From positions 1-39,393 of the forward strand of contig CAJTRE010000027.1 in assembly GCA_910578495.1 (NCBI GenBank): a stretch of DNA of 39,393 bases, written 5' to 3'. This stretch comes from an uncultured Dorea sp. (lineage in GTDB: Bacteria > Bacillota > Clostridia > Lachnospirales > Lachnospiraceae). The notes beneath the pieces were generated by a model. That model saw only the letters and a program-made list of their open reading frames with translations. It searched no databases and had not been told where the DNA came from. The translations under genes and the position numbers were made by a program. This document shows positions 25,828 to 34,332 of the stretch, one piece after another (the first letter of the stretch is position 1; each line of letters begins with the position of its first letter).

Positions 25828-25875
25828 AGAAGGCGTAGCCTTTTCGTCTCTTTGGGGGATGAGAAGGCTTTTGTT
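25828..25875 (+). promoter_or_regulatory. Alternative hairpins in the leuS leader, possible attenuator
   Basis: Two stems are mutually exclusive. A: 25828-25834 with 25838-25844 (seven pairs, three-base loop). B: AGCCTTTTC at 25837-25845 with GAGAAGGCT at 25861-25869 (nine pairs, one G-U) followed by TTTT and then GTT. Stem B looks like an intrinsic terminator and stem A would prevent it. No T-box sequence is present, and the leader is too short for one. Confidence 0.45.
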
Positions 25876-25900
25876 AAATAGAAAGCAGGAGGATAAAATC

Positions 25901-28330
25901 ATGTCAAAAATCCCTTATAATCATAAGGCAATTGAGAAAAAGTGGCGCGAGAATTGGGAGAAAAGCCCAGTAAACGTTACCGAGAATGCAGATGGCAGCA
26001 AAAGAGAGAAATATTACTGTCTGGATATGTTTCCGTATCCATCAGGAAATGGTCTTCATGTAGGGCATTGGAGAGGTTATGTAATCTCTGACGTATGGAG
26101 CAGATATAAATTACAGCAGGGCTACTACATTATCCACCCGATGGGATGGGATGCATTTGGTCTGCCGGCTGAGAACTATGCAATTAAGATGGGCGTTCAT
26201 CCCTCTATTTCTACGGCAGAGAATGTAAAGAACATCAAACGTCAGATAAACGAGATTGCGGCTCTTTATGACTGGGACAGAGAAGTTAATACGACAGATC
26301 CGAATTATTATAAATGGACGCAGTGGATTTTCGTAAAAATGTTCAAAGAAGGTCTTGCTTACGAAAAAGAATTTCCGATTAACTGGTGTCCATCCTGTAA
26401 GACGGGACTTGCAAATGAAGAAGTAGTGAATGGCAGATGTGAGCGTTGTGGCGCAGATGTTACAAAGAAGAATCTTCGCCAGTGGATGTTAAAAATCACA
26501 GCATATGCAGAGCGTCTCCTGAATGATTTAGACAAACTCGATTGGCCGGAAAAAGTTAAGAAGATGCAGACGGACTGGATCGGCAAATCCTACGGTGCTG
26601 AAGTAGATTTCACGGTTGACGGAAGAGAGGATAAAATTACAGTTTATACTACAAGACCGGATACTTTATATGGAGCAACCTTCATGGTACTTGCACCGGA
26701 GCATGAGCTGGCGGCAAAACTTGCTACAGATGAAACAAGAGAGGCAGTGGAGAAATACATTTACGATTCCTCTATGAAGTCGAATGTAGACCGTATGCAG
26801 GATAAAGATAAAACAGGTGTGTTCACAGGAAGTTACGCAATCAATCCTTTAAACGGCGAAAAAACACCAATCTGGCTGTCCGATTACGTACTTGCTGATT
26901 ATGGTACAGGCGCAATTATGTGCGTACCGGCTCATGATGATCGTGACTTTGAGTTCGCAGCCAAATTCGGTATTCCAATTGTACAGGTCATTGCAAAAGA
27001 CGGCATAGCCATTGAAAATATGACAGAGGCTTATACAGAGGCAAGTGGAACGATGGTAAATTCCGGTGAGTGGAACGGAATGGAATCTGCAGTTCTTAAA
27101 AAAGAAGCTCCACATATCATCGAAGAACGTGGAATAGGACGAGCTACTGTAAACTACAAGCTGCGTGACTGGGTATTCTCCCGTCAGCGTTACTGGGGAG
27201 AGCCAATTCCGATTATTCACTGTCCACATTGCGGAAATGTGCCTGTTCCAGAAGACCAGCTTCCATTAGAGCTTCCGGATGTAAAGTCTTACGAGCCGAC
27301 AGGAACAGGCGAATCACCACTGGCAGCCATTGACGAGTGGGTAAATTGTACATGTCCGGTTTGTGGAAAGCCTGCAAAACGTGAGACAAACACAATGCCA
27401 CAGTGGGCAGGTTCCTCATGGTATTTCCTGCGTTATGTGGATAACCATAACAATGATGCAATCGTATCCAAAGAAAAAGCAGACGCTATGCTTCCGGTAG
27501 ATATGTATATTGGTGGTGTAGAACATGCCGTACTTCACTTACTGTATGCAAGATTTTATACCAAATTCCTGTGCGACATCGGAGCTATCGACTTCGATGA
27601 GCCATTCCACAAATTGTTTAACCAGGGAATGATTACAGGAAAGAACGGAATCAAAATGAGTAAGTCCAAAGGTAACGTCGTTTCTCCGGATGACCTCGTG
27701 AGAGATTACGGATGCGATTCCCTCAGAATGTATGAACTTTTCGTAGGGCCGCCGGAGTTAGATGCTGAGTGGGACGACAGAGGAATCGACGGCGTAAACA
27801 GATTCTTAAAGAGATTCTGGAATCTTGTAATGGACAGCAAAGAGGCAGATGTATCTGCTAATAAAGAAATGATTAAAGAACGTCACAGACTGGTAAAAGA
27901 TATTACAACACGTCTGGAAAGCTTCAGCTTAAATACTGCAATCTCCGGATTCATGGAGCATAACAATAAACTCATTGAGATTGCAAAAGAAGCAGGAGGT
28001 ATTGATACAGAAACATTGTCGACAATGGCAGTCCTTTTGTCACCATTTGCACCGCATATCGCAGAAGAAGTGTGGGAGCAGTTAGGACATGAAGGCAGTG
28101 TATTTACAGCAGGCTGGCCGACATACGACGAAGAAGCCATGAAAGACGATGAGATTCAGGTGCCGGTACAGATCAATGGCAAAACAAAAACAGTCATCTC
28201 CATTCCGGCAGACGCATCCAAAGAAGAAGCAATAAAAGCTGGAAGAGAAGCAATTTCCGATAAAATAACCGGAACTGTAGTGAAAGAAATCTACGTACCA
28301 AAGAAGATTATAAATATTGTGCAAAAATAG
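25901..28330 (+). CDS. leuS: Leucyl-tRNA synthetase
   Basis: An 809-residue class I aminoacyl-tRNA synthetase charging tRNA-Leu. The signature HVGH is at residues 53-56 in FPYPSGNGLHVGHWRGY. A CP1 editing domain follows (YTTRPDTLYGATFMVLAPEH), then KMSKS as GIKMSKSKGN, an anticodon-binding helical domain and a C-terminal appendix ending KEIYVPKKIINIVQK. A zinc-binding segment appears as CPSCKTGLANEEVVNGRCERCG. AGGAGG at 25887-25892 and the family N-terminus fix the ATG at 25901, even though the frame is open upstream. Length is normal. Single gene with its own promoter and terminator. Confidence 0.98.
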   Translation: MSKIPYNHKAIEKKWRENWEKSPVNVTENADGSKREKYYCLDMFPYPSGNGLHVGHWRGYVISDVWSRYKLQQGYYIIHPMGWDAFGLPAENYAIKMGVHPSISTAENVKNIKRQINEIAALYDWDREVNTTDPNYYKWTQWIFVKMFKEGLAYEKEFPINWCPSCKTGLANEEVVNGRCERCGADVTKKNLRQWMLKITAYAERLLNDLDKLDWPEKVKKMQTDWIGKSYGAEVDFTVDGREDKITVYTTRPDTLYGATFMVLAPEHELAAKLATDETREAVEKYIYDSSMKSNVDRMQDKDKTGVFTGSYAINPLNGEKTPIWLSDYVLADYGTGAIMCVPAHDDRDFEFAAKFGIPIVQVIAKDGIAIENMTEAYTEASGTMVNSGEWNGMESAVLKKEAPHIIEERGIGRATVNYKLRDWVFSRQRYWGEPIPIIHCPHCGNVPVPEDQLPLELPDVKSYEPTGTGESPLAAIDEWVNCTCPVCGKPAKRETNTMPQWAGSSWYFLRYVDNHNNDAIVSKEKADAMLPVDMYIGGVEHAVLHLLYARFYTKFLCDIGAIDFDEPFHKLFNQGMITGKNGIKMSKSKGNVVSPDDLVRDYGCDSLRMYELFVGPPELDAEWDDRGIDGVNRFLKRFWNLVMDSKEADVSANKEMIKERHRLVKDITTRLESFSLNTAISGFMEHNNKLIEIAKEAGGIDTETLSTMAVLLSPFAPHIAEEVWEQLGHEGSVFTAGWPTYDEEAMKDDEIQVPVQINGKTKTVISIPADASKEEAIKAGREAISDKITGTVVKEIYVPKKIINIVQK

Positions 28331-28340
28331 GCAGTGCGAA

Positions 28341-28395
28341 TAACAAAAAAGACGGACTTATCCTGCTTGCAGGAATAAGGCCGTCTTTTCTGTTA
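28341..28395 (+). terminator. Terminator after leuS
   Basis: A long nearly perfect stem pairs 28341-28355 with 28381-28395 (arm cores AAAAGACGG and CCGTCTTTT), with an inner CCTGC/GCAGG hairpin, starting 10 bases after the leuS stop. The stem is A/T-rich at its base in both directions, so it may work on either strand. Confidence 0.9.
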
Positions 28396-28562
28396 TTCAT
28401 AGGGCGAATGCCCGCCAAGCGAGAAGGAGCGAAGCGGAATCGAGCTTGAGCACTGGCGTGCGAGTGGGAATGTTACGTAGACAAAAAAGAGAATTGGGAA
28501 TATTCATAGGGCGAATGCCCGCCAAGCGAGATGAAACGAAGTGTAATCGAGCTTGGCGGGCA
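28394..28562. repeat. Two copies of a palindromic intergenic repeat (REP-like)
   Basis: A 31-bp sequence that starts TATTCATAGGGCGAATGC occurs identically at 28394-28424 and 28501-28531, and similarity continues for about 25 more bases (GAAG.G.AATCGAGCTTG). In the second copy GCCCGCCAAGC at 28517-28527 pairs perfectly with GCTTGGCGGGC at 28551-28561 around a 23-base loop. In the first copy the downstream arm is degenerate. Frames across it (for example 28531-28728) have no ribosome binding site and are not genes. Confidence 0.75.
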
Positions 28563-28720
28563 TGTGTTATGTAAGTGGAGAAGAGGGTGCTTGGAAATAT
28601 TGAAAGGTTGGCTTGAAATCAAGGGTTACAGACATTTTTCTTCAAAGAAAAGGTATTGTAGACGACTGGGAATTACGGAAATTATGAGAAAAGTTAGGTA
28701 TAGGTTTTTGAGCGTATATT

Positions 28721-28729
28721 TGTTATAAT
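28721..28729 (+). promoter_or_regulatory. Extended -10 promoter of the AAA-like/nuclease gene
   Basis: TGTTATAAT at 28721-28729 is a perfect extended -10 about 30 bases before the start codon; the -35 position holds only a poor match. It ends a 428-base gap after leuS that otherwise contains the terminator and the palindromic repeats. Confidence 0.55.
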
Positions 28730-28758
28730 ATAACTAATAGAGAAGGAGTGTGAATGAC

Positions 28759-30453
28759 ATGGTTAAAGAAAAAAAACGCCTTCCGGTGGGAGTAGAAAAT
28801 TTTGAGCAGATTATTAATGATGACTACTATTATGTGGATAAGACGGGGCTGATTTCAGAACTGCTCCGTAACGGTGGAATGGTAAATCTCTTTACCAGAC
28901 CAAGACGTTTTGGGAAAACCTTAAATATGAGTATGCTGGAACATTTTTTTTCCATAGAGAGAGAGCAGAGTATCTTTGATGGATTGGAAATTTCAAAAGA
29001 TACAAAACTGTGTGAAGCGTATATGGGGAAATATCCGGTTATTTCCATTTCCCTGAAAGGAATCAATGCTGCCGCTTATGAGGATGCATTTGATTTTGCA
29101 GTTCAGATTATAAAAGAAGTAGCAGCTACAATGCAGTTTCTTCTAGAAAGCAAACAACTGAGTGAGTATGACAAATCAGAATACCAGAAACTTTTGGACA
29201 GTAATATGAGTGAAGCTGTATTTTGTAGCGGTCTGAAAAAGTTGTCCATATTATTGGAGAAACATTATGGAACAAAAGTAGTTCTTTTGATTGATGAGTA
29301 TGATGTCCCATTGGCAAAAGCATTTGAAAATAGATATTATGATCAAATGTTATTTCTAATCCGTAATCTGCTGGAACAGGGGCTAAAAACAAACAACAGT
29401 CTGAAATTTGCAGTGATGACAGGATGTATGCGTATTTCAAAGGAAAGTATCTTTACGGGGCTTAACAATTTTACCACCTTCACGATTACAGATGTTGACT
29501 TCGATGAATATTTCGGATTTACAGATCAAGAGATACGTGACCTTTTAGCGTATTATGAATGTACTGATAAGTATGGAAGTATCAAAGAATGGTATGATGG
29601 ATACCGCTTTGGAAATGTAGAAGTATATTGCCCATGGGATGTAGTTTGTTACCTTCGCAGCCTTCGCACAAACAAAGAAGCCGTTCCACAGAATTATTGG
29701 GTAAATACGAGCGGCAATGCAGAAGTTAAGGAATTCATCAGACAGTCAAAAAGTGCAACAACAAAGAGAGAGATTGAAGGTTTGATGGCGGGGGAAGAAA
29801 TCATAAAAACCATTCGCCCAGAATTGACCTATAAAGATATGTATCATTCGATTGAAAATATCTGGAGCGTATTGTTCACAACAGGATATCTGACACAGGC
29901 AGGTGCATTGGATGCCCAGATGTACAAACTCAAAATTCCAAATCTGGAAATCCGGGATATATTCCAAACGCAGATTATGGAATACTTCAAAGAGAGTGTA
30001 AAAAAAGACGGTGATGCGTTAAGCCGGTTCTGTGATGCCCTGAAGAACGGTGAGAAAACGAAGGTGGAGGAGATTTTTGAAAGTTACCTGAAAAAGACCA
30101 TCAGTATCCGGGATACGTTTGTGAGGAAGGCATCGAAAGAGAACTTTTATCATGGGATACTGCTGGGAATCCTGGGCGTAAAGGAAGAATGGTACGTATC
30201 GTCCAATCAGGAAAGCGGCGAAGGATACAGCGATATCCTCGTTGAAACGGAAAACAGTGAAACAGTCATCCTCATTGAAGTCAAGTATGCCAATGACGGA
30301 AATCTAGACCAGGCTTGTGAACGGGCGCTGCAGCAGATAGAGGAAAAGAAGTATGATGAAGAACTCCGGGAGAACGGAGTGGATAAAATTTTAAAATATG
30401 GGATTGCATGTTATATGAAACGCTGCAAAGTGGAACTGGCAGGGGAATCATAG
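28759..30453 (+). CDS. AAA-ATPase-like protein with C-terminal PD-(D/E)XK nuclease domain
   Basis: A 564-residue protein of a family often present in many copies in gut bacteria. The N-terminal domain opens LPVGVENFEQIINDDYYYVDKTGLI, with an altered Walker A RPRRFGKT (47-54) and Walker B VVLLIDEYDVP. The C-terminal domain (last 120 residues) shows the PD-(D/E)XK pattern GEGYSDILVE then TVILIEVKYA. These correspond to the AAA-ATPase-like and PDDEXK_9 Pfam domains as I know them. The biological role is unproven. GTG at 28750 is also in frame but AAGGAG at 28743-28748 is best spaced for the ATG at 28759. Own promoter and terminator; not linked to neighbours. Confidence 0.87.
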   Translation: MVKEKKRLPVGVENFEQIINDDYYYVDKTGLISELLRNGGMVNLFTRPRRFGKTLNMSMLEHFFSIEREQSIFDGLEISKDTKLCEAYMGKYPVISISLKGINAAAYEDAFDFAVQIIKEVAATMQFLLESKQLSEYDKSEYQKLLDSNMSEAVFCSGLKKLSILLEKHYGTKVVLLIDEYDVPLAKAFENRYYDQMLFLIRNLLEQGLKTNNSLKFAVMTGCMRISKESIFTGLNNFTTFTITDVDFDEYFGFTDQEIRDLLAYYECTDKYGSIKEWYDGYRFGNVEVYCPWDVVCYLRSLRTNKEAVPQNYWVNTSGNAEVKEFIRQSKSATTKREIEGLMAGEEIIKTIRPELTYKDMYHSIENIWSVLFTTGYLTQAGALDAQMYKLKIPNLEIRDIFQTQIMEYFKESVKKDGDALSRFCDALKNGEKTKVEEIFESYLKKTISIRDTFVRKASKENFYHGILLGILGVKEEWYVSSNQESGEGYSDILVETENSETVILIEVKYANDGNLDQACERALQQIEEKKYDEELRENGVDKILKYGIACYMKRCKVELAGES

Positions 30454-30699
30454 ATCAGAAAGCGGTCAGGTTATAAAAAGCGGAGCTGTAATGATACAGT
30501 TCTGTTTTTTATGGACTGATTTATGTATGAGCCAGAAGAAGGGAGATGAAAGCATTTGCACATACGGGAGAGCCCGTCGGAAGCGCCGAGCAGTAACATG
30601 GCAGGCATATTGTCTAGAATCTGCAAAGCCTTCACCGCTGTCCGGTGATTATGTTGCAGATATATTTGAAAGTATAGATAGGAATACTGAAAATATTTC
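30454..30699. other. Gap of about 250 bases with terminator, no gene recognised
   Basis: Between the nuclease-like gene and the TetR promoter lie a terminator at 30481-30510 and about 180 bases of higher-GC sequence (30520-30660) with a short open frame. The frame lacks a ribosome binding site and family resemblance. It could be the decayed end of an older gene. Confidence 0.4.
30481..30510 (+). terminator. Terminator after the nuclease-like gene
   Basis: CGGAGCTGTA (30481-30490) pairs with TACAGTTCTG (30495-30504), two G-U pairs, loop ATGA, and six T residues follow. Confidence 0.85.
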
Positions 30700-30728
30700 T
30701 TGACATATATTAGTATATCATATATTAT
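30700..30728 (+). promoter_or_regulatory. Promoter and probable operator of the TetR gene
   Basis: TTGACA at 30700-30705 and TATTAT at 30723-30728, spacer 17. The spacer and -10 carry two direct copies of CATATATTA (30704-30712 and 30719-30727) in an AT-rich, partly palindromic context, a plausible site for autoregulation by the encoded TetR protein. Confidence 0.7.
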
Positions 30729-30774
30729 GAGTGTGACCAAAATAATATTTTGAGTCATAGAAAGGAAAAAATAT

Positions 30775-31353
30775 ATGGCAAGAAGTTTTACAGAACGAGA
30801 AAAAGAAAACATCAAAAGAAGTTTACAGGAAGCTTGTAAGCAAAGCTGGACGCAGTATGGTTATAAGAAAACAAGTGTGGATGATCTTTGCAAGCAGGTG
30901 GGAATCTCAAAGGGGGCATTTTATCTTTTTTTTGAATCAAAAGAAGCTCTTTTTTGTGAGGTATTGTGTTCTGTGCAAGAACAAATCTGCAATGTGGCAT
31001 CGGAGGTAATCGAAAAACATAAAGATAAGTATGGTGTTGCTGAAGCCTTAAAGCTCATTTATCGAAAATATGATAACAACAATTTTTTGTACAATTCAAA
31101 CAGTACGGATTATACAATTTTCATAAACAAGTTATCAGAGGAACAGGTAAAAAAAATCAAAAAATTCAATTATATGAGTCAACAGCTTTTTTTTAACCAA
31201 CCGTACTTGAAATTCAAGGTTGATTCGGATTTGGCGATATCAATTATTTACTCTTTAATTATGAATATCAAAAATAAAGATGTTCTTCCACACAATCACA
31301 TGGAAACCTTTGATTTTATGGTTGACCATTTGATTGACAGTATGTATGAATAG
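30775..31353 (+). CDS. TetR family transcriptional regulator
   Basis: A 192-residue regulator with the TetR helix-turn-helix in the first 60 residues (QYGYKKTSVDDLCKQVGISKGAFYLFFESKEALFCEVL) and a helical ligand-binding part after. AAAGGA precedes the ATG. It starts an AT-rich block of accessory genes and lies directly before a DUF4180 gene, a pairing I have seen as a general pattern. Ligand unknown; its own promoter carries a likely operator. Confidence 0.92.
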   Translation: MARSFTEREKENIKRSLQEACKQSWTQYGYKKTSVDDLCKQVGISKGAFYLFFESKEALFCEVLCSVQEQICNVASEVIEKHKDKYGVAEALKLIYRKYDNNNFLYNSNSTDYTIFINKLSEEQVKKIKKFNYMSQQLFFNQPYLKFKVDSDLAISIIYSLIMNIKNKDVLPHNHMETFDFMVDHLIDSMYE

Positions 31354-31408
31354 CAGAAGGCAGTTAAAAGTCGTTGTTAAAATGATTCAAAATTGAAGGA
31401 GGTAGAAA

Positions 31409-31798
31409 ATGAAAACAGAAGTTATAAAGAAAAATAATATGGAGGTTGCAGTTGTAAGTAGTGATGAGCTGCTAGTTACAGATGTCCAGTCGGCATTAGA
31501 TTTGATTATGACAGTAAAATATGAAACGGGTTGCACAAATATTGCCATAAACAAGGAGGCTATTACAAATGATTTCTTTATTTTGAGCACTTGTCTGGCA
31601 GGAGAAATATTGCAGAAATTTATTAACTATGGTGTAAGGTTTGCTATATATGGAGATTTTTCAAAATATACTAGTAAGCCGCTAAAGGATTTTATGTATG
31701 AAAGCAATAAGGGAAAGGATATTTACTTTCAGTCTTCCGCTTCCCTTGCTGTTGACAAGCTTTCCGGATGTGATAAGAACAAAAAGGGCGTACAGTGA
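31409..31798 (+). CDS. DUF4180 domain protein
   Basis: A 129-residue protein opening MKTEVIKKNNMEVAVVSSDELLVTDVQSALDLIMTVKYETGCTNIAINKEAI. A middle FFILSTCLAGEILQKFINYGVRFAIYGDFSKY, with a short C-terminal SKPLKDFMYESNKGKDIYFQSS, fits DUF4180. The domain often resembles a STAS-like fold; function is not known. GAAGGAGGTAG gives the start. It follows the TetR gene after 55 bases and is probably under its control. Confidence 0.75.
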   Translation: MKTEVIKKNNMEVAVVSSDELLVTDVQSALDLIMTVKYETGCTNIAINKEAITNDFFILSTCLAGEILQKFINYGVRFAIYGDFSKYTSKPLKDFMYESNKGKDIYFQSSASLAVDKLSGCDKNKKGVQ

Positions 31799-32015
31799 TG
31801 TTTCTAAACAGCTCTGAAAGGTAAAAATATTTCGCACCGATTTCCTATTAGGAACAGGTGATTAAAAATCTTCTTTTATGGTGAAGATGTCAGTATTGAT
31901 AGTAGATTGCTTGTATTCTTCTACTGTGAGTTGCGTAAATGTACAGTCTGTGACATAGATTGCAAATGGAGACTTTGGTACAATCTTTTTATCAAAATTA
32001 AAGGAGGAAGCCGAT

Positions 32016-32474
32016 ATGAAGTTTTCGGAAAAAATTTTAAAACTGCGTAAAGGCAGTGACTTAACACAGGAAGAACTGGCAGAGAAGTTAAATGTTTCAA
32101 GACAGTCTATTTCAAAATGGGAGAGTGGTCAGACTGTGCCTGAACTGGAAAAGATAGTTGCATTGAGCTCTGTGTTTAATGTTACAACTGACTATCTTTT
32201 GAAACCAAATGAAATTGATGAACTGTCGGTTAAAACTGATATATTGGAGAAACAACAGCAACAAATATTATTGCGTGAGAAACAGCGTAAAAAAATCGTC
32301 CGCTGTACCTTATATGCAGTTGGTGTATATTTTTTGTTTATCGCGATATATTTCGTAACACACTACATGTTTTTTGATTTTGGGTTTGGTAATCCATCAA
32401 TAATTTTTTCGGAATTTCTCATTGCAACCTCAATAGTCATTTTTATTTGGGTGAGGAGTTTTAAGAAAGAATAG
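32016..32474 (+). CDS. XRE family regulator with two C-terminal membrane helices
   Basis: A 152-residue protein. Residues 1-66 form a Cro/C1-type helix-turn-helix (LTQEELAEKLNVSRQSISKWESGQTVPELEKIVALSSVFNVTTDYLL). A charged coiled stretch (EKQQQQILLREKQRKK) follows, then two hydrophobic segments (LYAVGVYFLFIAIYFVTHYMF and FSEFLIATSIVIFIWV). AAAGGAGGAAG precedes the ATG. A possible TGGTACAAT extended -10 at 31976-31984 lies in the preceding gap. Membrane-anchored XRE regulators of this kind often control neighbouring transport or stress genes, but the target is not shown here. Confidence 0.85.
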   Translation: MKFSEKILKLRKGSDLTQEELAEKLNVSRQSISKWESGQTVPELEKIVALSSVFNVTTDYLLKPNEIDELSVKTDILEKQQQQILLREKQRKKIVRCTLYAVGVYFLFIAIYFVTHYMFFDFGFGNPSIIFSEFLIATSIVIFIWVRSFKKE

Positions 32475-32539
32475 ATGATGTACGGAATTACTAATATATG
32501 GTAATCTATATGAAAGAAACCAACTAGGGGATTGATGTA

Positions 32540-33187
32540 ATGGGCTCATTTTTAAATACAATACGTTGTAAAGAAAAGTCAATACCTGTTAGTAAACAAG
32601 TTATTGCTACGATCGCCATATTATTTTTAGGAGTTGTTTTAGGAACTTTTTCAAAATTTTTAGACAATACACCAAGCAATGTTTTACCGTTTATATTTGA
32701 ATATTTAGATGTCAGAAATTTTCTTGGACGTTTTGCCATATGGGTGCTAATTGCGATTTGTATATCAGTTTATAGTAGTTCATCAGTCAGAGCGTCGTTG
32801 AATGTGCTTGTGTTTTTTGTAGGAATGGTTTCAAGCTACTATCTGTATTCAAAATTCATAGCTGGATTTTTTCCTAGAAGCTATGCAATGATTTGGATTG
32901 GGTTTACAATCATTTCGCCGTTATTAGCATTTATTTGTTGGTATGCAAAGGGTGAAAGCAAAGTATCATTTGTTCTTTCTATAATGATGATTGCGGTTTT
33001 ATTTAATATGACATTTGTGTATGGCTGGATTTATTTTGATATGTGTTCATTTTTAGAAATGGTAGTCTTTATTTGTGGGTTAGTAATTTTGAAGCGCAAT
33101 ACTGTCAAACAATCTATGATTATGATAGTAAGCGGAATTGCTATGGCCTTTATTCTTAATTTGATATTTCCATTTCATTTTTGGTAA
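32540..33187 (+). CDS. Six- to seven-helix membrane protein, DUF6518-like
   Basis: A 215-residue hydrophobic protein with about seven predicted segments, including VIATIAILFLGVVLGTFSKFLD, FAIWVLIAICISVYSS and NMTFVYGWIYFDMCSFLEMVVFICGLVIL. The arrangement resembles proteins labelled DUF6518, but I could not check. AGGGGA lies eight bases before the ATG. It follows the XRE gene after 65 bases and may be controlled by it. No enzymatic motif seen. Confidence 0.7.
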   Translation: MGSFLNTIRCKEKSIPVSKQVIATIAILFLGVVLGTFSKFLDNTPSNVLPFIFEYLDVRNFLGRFAIWVLIAICISVYSSSSVRASLNVLVFFVGMVSSYYLYSKFIAGFFPRSYAMIWIGFTIISPLLAFICWYAKGESKVSFVLSIMMIAVLFNMTFVYGWIYFDMCSFLEMVVFICGLVILKRNTVKQSMIMIVSGIAMAFILNLIFPFHFW

Positions 33188-33235
33188 ATAATATCAGTTT
33201 GAAGAACTGAAGAAATGCTAATTATGGAGGACTGC

Positions 33236-33721
33236 ATGACTATGGAGATTGAAATAAGAGAGATACGCTCAGCAGACAATGCTGCTGTCGAGAATGTAAT
33301 CAGAAGTTGTCTGATAGAGTTTGGTGCTAATCATGAGGGTACAGCATGGGCGGATCCGAACTTAGGGCGATTTTCTGAAATCTATAATTTACCGGGAACG
33401 AAATACTGGGTAGCTGTTGATAAGGAAGGAAAGGTCTTGGCAGGGGTGGGAATTGGTAAACTTCCGGGATTAGACGATATATGCGAACTACAAAAGATGT
33501 ATTGTCTCATGGAAGCGAGAGGAACAGGTGTATCTCATCAGTTGATGGATATTGCACTTAAATATGCAAAACAATTCTATCAGTGTTGTTACCTGGAAAC
33601 ACTTGAAAATATGGCTGCGGCTCAGAAATTCTATGAAAAATGGGGATTTAAAAGGGTTTATGAGCCAATCGCTGAGACTGGACATTTTAGCTGTGATGTG
33701 AGGTATATCAAGGATTTGTAA
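33236..33721 (+). CDS. GNAT family N-acetyltransferase
   Basis: A 161-residue protein with the GNAT layout: IEIREIRSADNAAVENVIRSCL at the start, YWVAVDKEGKVLAGVGIGKLPG, then the acetyl-CoA loop region LQKMYCLMEARGTGVSHQLMDIALKYAKQF (R-G-T-G-V-S) and YLETLENMAAAQKFYEKWGFKRV. The substrate is unknown. The frame is open to an ATG at 33215, but GGAGG at 33226-33230 suits the ATG at 33236. It directly precedes the rifamycin ADP-ribosyltransferase gene. Confidence 0.88.
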   Translation: MTMEIEIREIRSADNAAVENVIRSCLIEFGANHEGTAWADPNLGRFSEIYNLPGTKYWVAVDKEGKVLAGVGIGKLPGLDDICELQKMYCLMEARGTGVSHQLMDIALKYAKQFYQCCYLETLENMAAAQKFYEKWGFKRVYEPIAETGHFSCDVRYIKDL

Positions 33722-33738
33722 GAGATTGGAGGAATTGT

Positions 33739-34152
33739 ATGAGCAAAGATATTAAATTTAGTAGGGGATCTTTTTTTCATGGGACGAAAGCTGACTTGGA
33801 AATAGGAGACTTTTTGACAATAGGACAGAAAAAGAATTATAATGATGATAGAATATCAAAATATGTTTATTTTGCGGGGACTTTAGAGGCGGCTATATGG
33901 GGAGCTGAATTAGCAGAAGGCGTGGGTATTGAAAAAATTTATGTTGTAGAACCGACGGGTGAATTTGAAGATGATCCCAATCTTACAGATAAGAAATTTC
34001 CGGGTAATCCAACTAAATCATACAGGACAAAGTACCCTCTGAAGATTGTTGCTGAGGTTATTAATTGGAGTGGACATGATACAGAAGTTAAAAAGAATAT
34101 GATTGATAATTTAAAAAAGTTGGCAGAACAAGGAATTAAGGCAGTAGATTAA
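33739..34152 (+). CDS. arr: Rifamycin NAD-dependent ADP-ribosyltransferase
   Basis: A 137-residue protein matching the Arr family over its whole length: SFFHGTKADLEIGDFLT near the N-terminus (active-site His), KYVYFAGTLEAAIWGAELAEG (Tyr), IYVVEPTGEFEDDPNLTDKKFPGNPTKSYRTKYPL (conserved Asp), and VINWSGHD near the end. Arr enzymes inactivate rifampicin-type antibiotics by ADP-ribosylation at the 23-hydroxyl. GGAGG precedes the ATG and the GNAT gene ends 17 bases upstream. Activity is not proven by sequence, and environmental copies of arr occur without clinical history. Confidence 0.92.
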   Translation: MSKDIKFSRGSFFHGTKADLEIGDFLTIGQKKNYNDDRISKYVYFAGTLEAAIWGAELAEGVGIEKIYVVEPTGEFEDDPNLTDKKFPGNPTKSYRTKYPLKIVAEVINWSGHDTEVKKNMIDNLKKLAEQGIKAVD

Positions 34153-34207
34153 TAGAAAAAACTGCCTTGATTCTCACCAATTACTATAATTATTAAAGTA
34201 CGCCAAA

Positions 34208-34278
34208 AATCCGGAAAGATTCCCAAAAGAGAAGGAATCTCTCTGGATTCTTTCATATATAGAGCGAGGGCATCGCTC
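34208..34278 (+). terminator. Hairpin pair after arr, probable terminator
   Basis: AATCC at 34208-34212 with GGATT at 34245-34249 and an inner AGATTCC/GGAATCT form a long interrupted stem followed by CTTTC. A second small hairpin GAGCGA/TCGCTC lies at 34262-34278. The T tract is weak. The convergent 296-residue gene ends at 34333. Confidence 0.5.
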
Positions 34279-34332
34279 AATCATATAATATTTAATGATT
34301 TTGCGATCCCCCCTGGAACGATTGAAAACTGA

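Noticed and set aside
25824..25838. Leader peptide MKKA before leuS
   Set aside because: No ribosome binding site and no leucine codons.
25819..25900. T-box riboswitch upstream of leuS
   Set aside because: No T-box core or specifier stem, and the leader is too short.
25733..25900. Longer leuS start at 25733
   Set aside because: It would begin inside the miniature element; the RBS and family N-terminus both point to 25901.
28531..28728. 65-codon frame over the palindromic repeat
   Set aside because: No ribosome binding site, overlaps the repeat and has no family resemblance.
30491..30703. 70-codon plus-strand frame between nuclease-like and TetR genes
   Set aside because: Starts inside the terminator, and has no binding site and no recognisable family.
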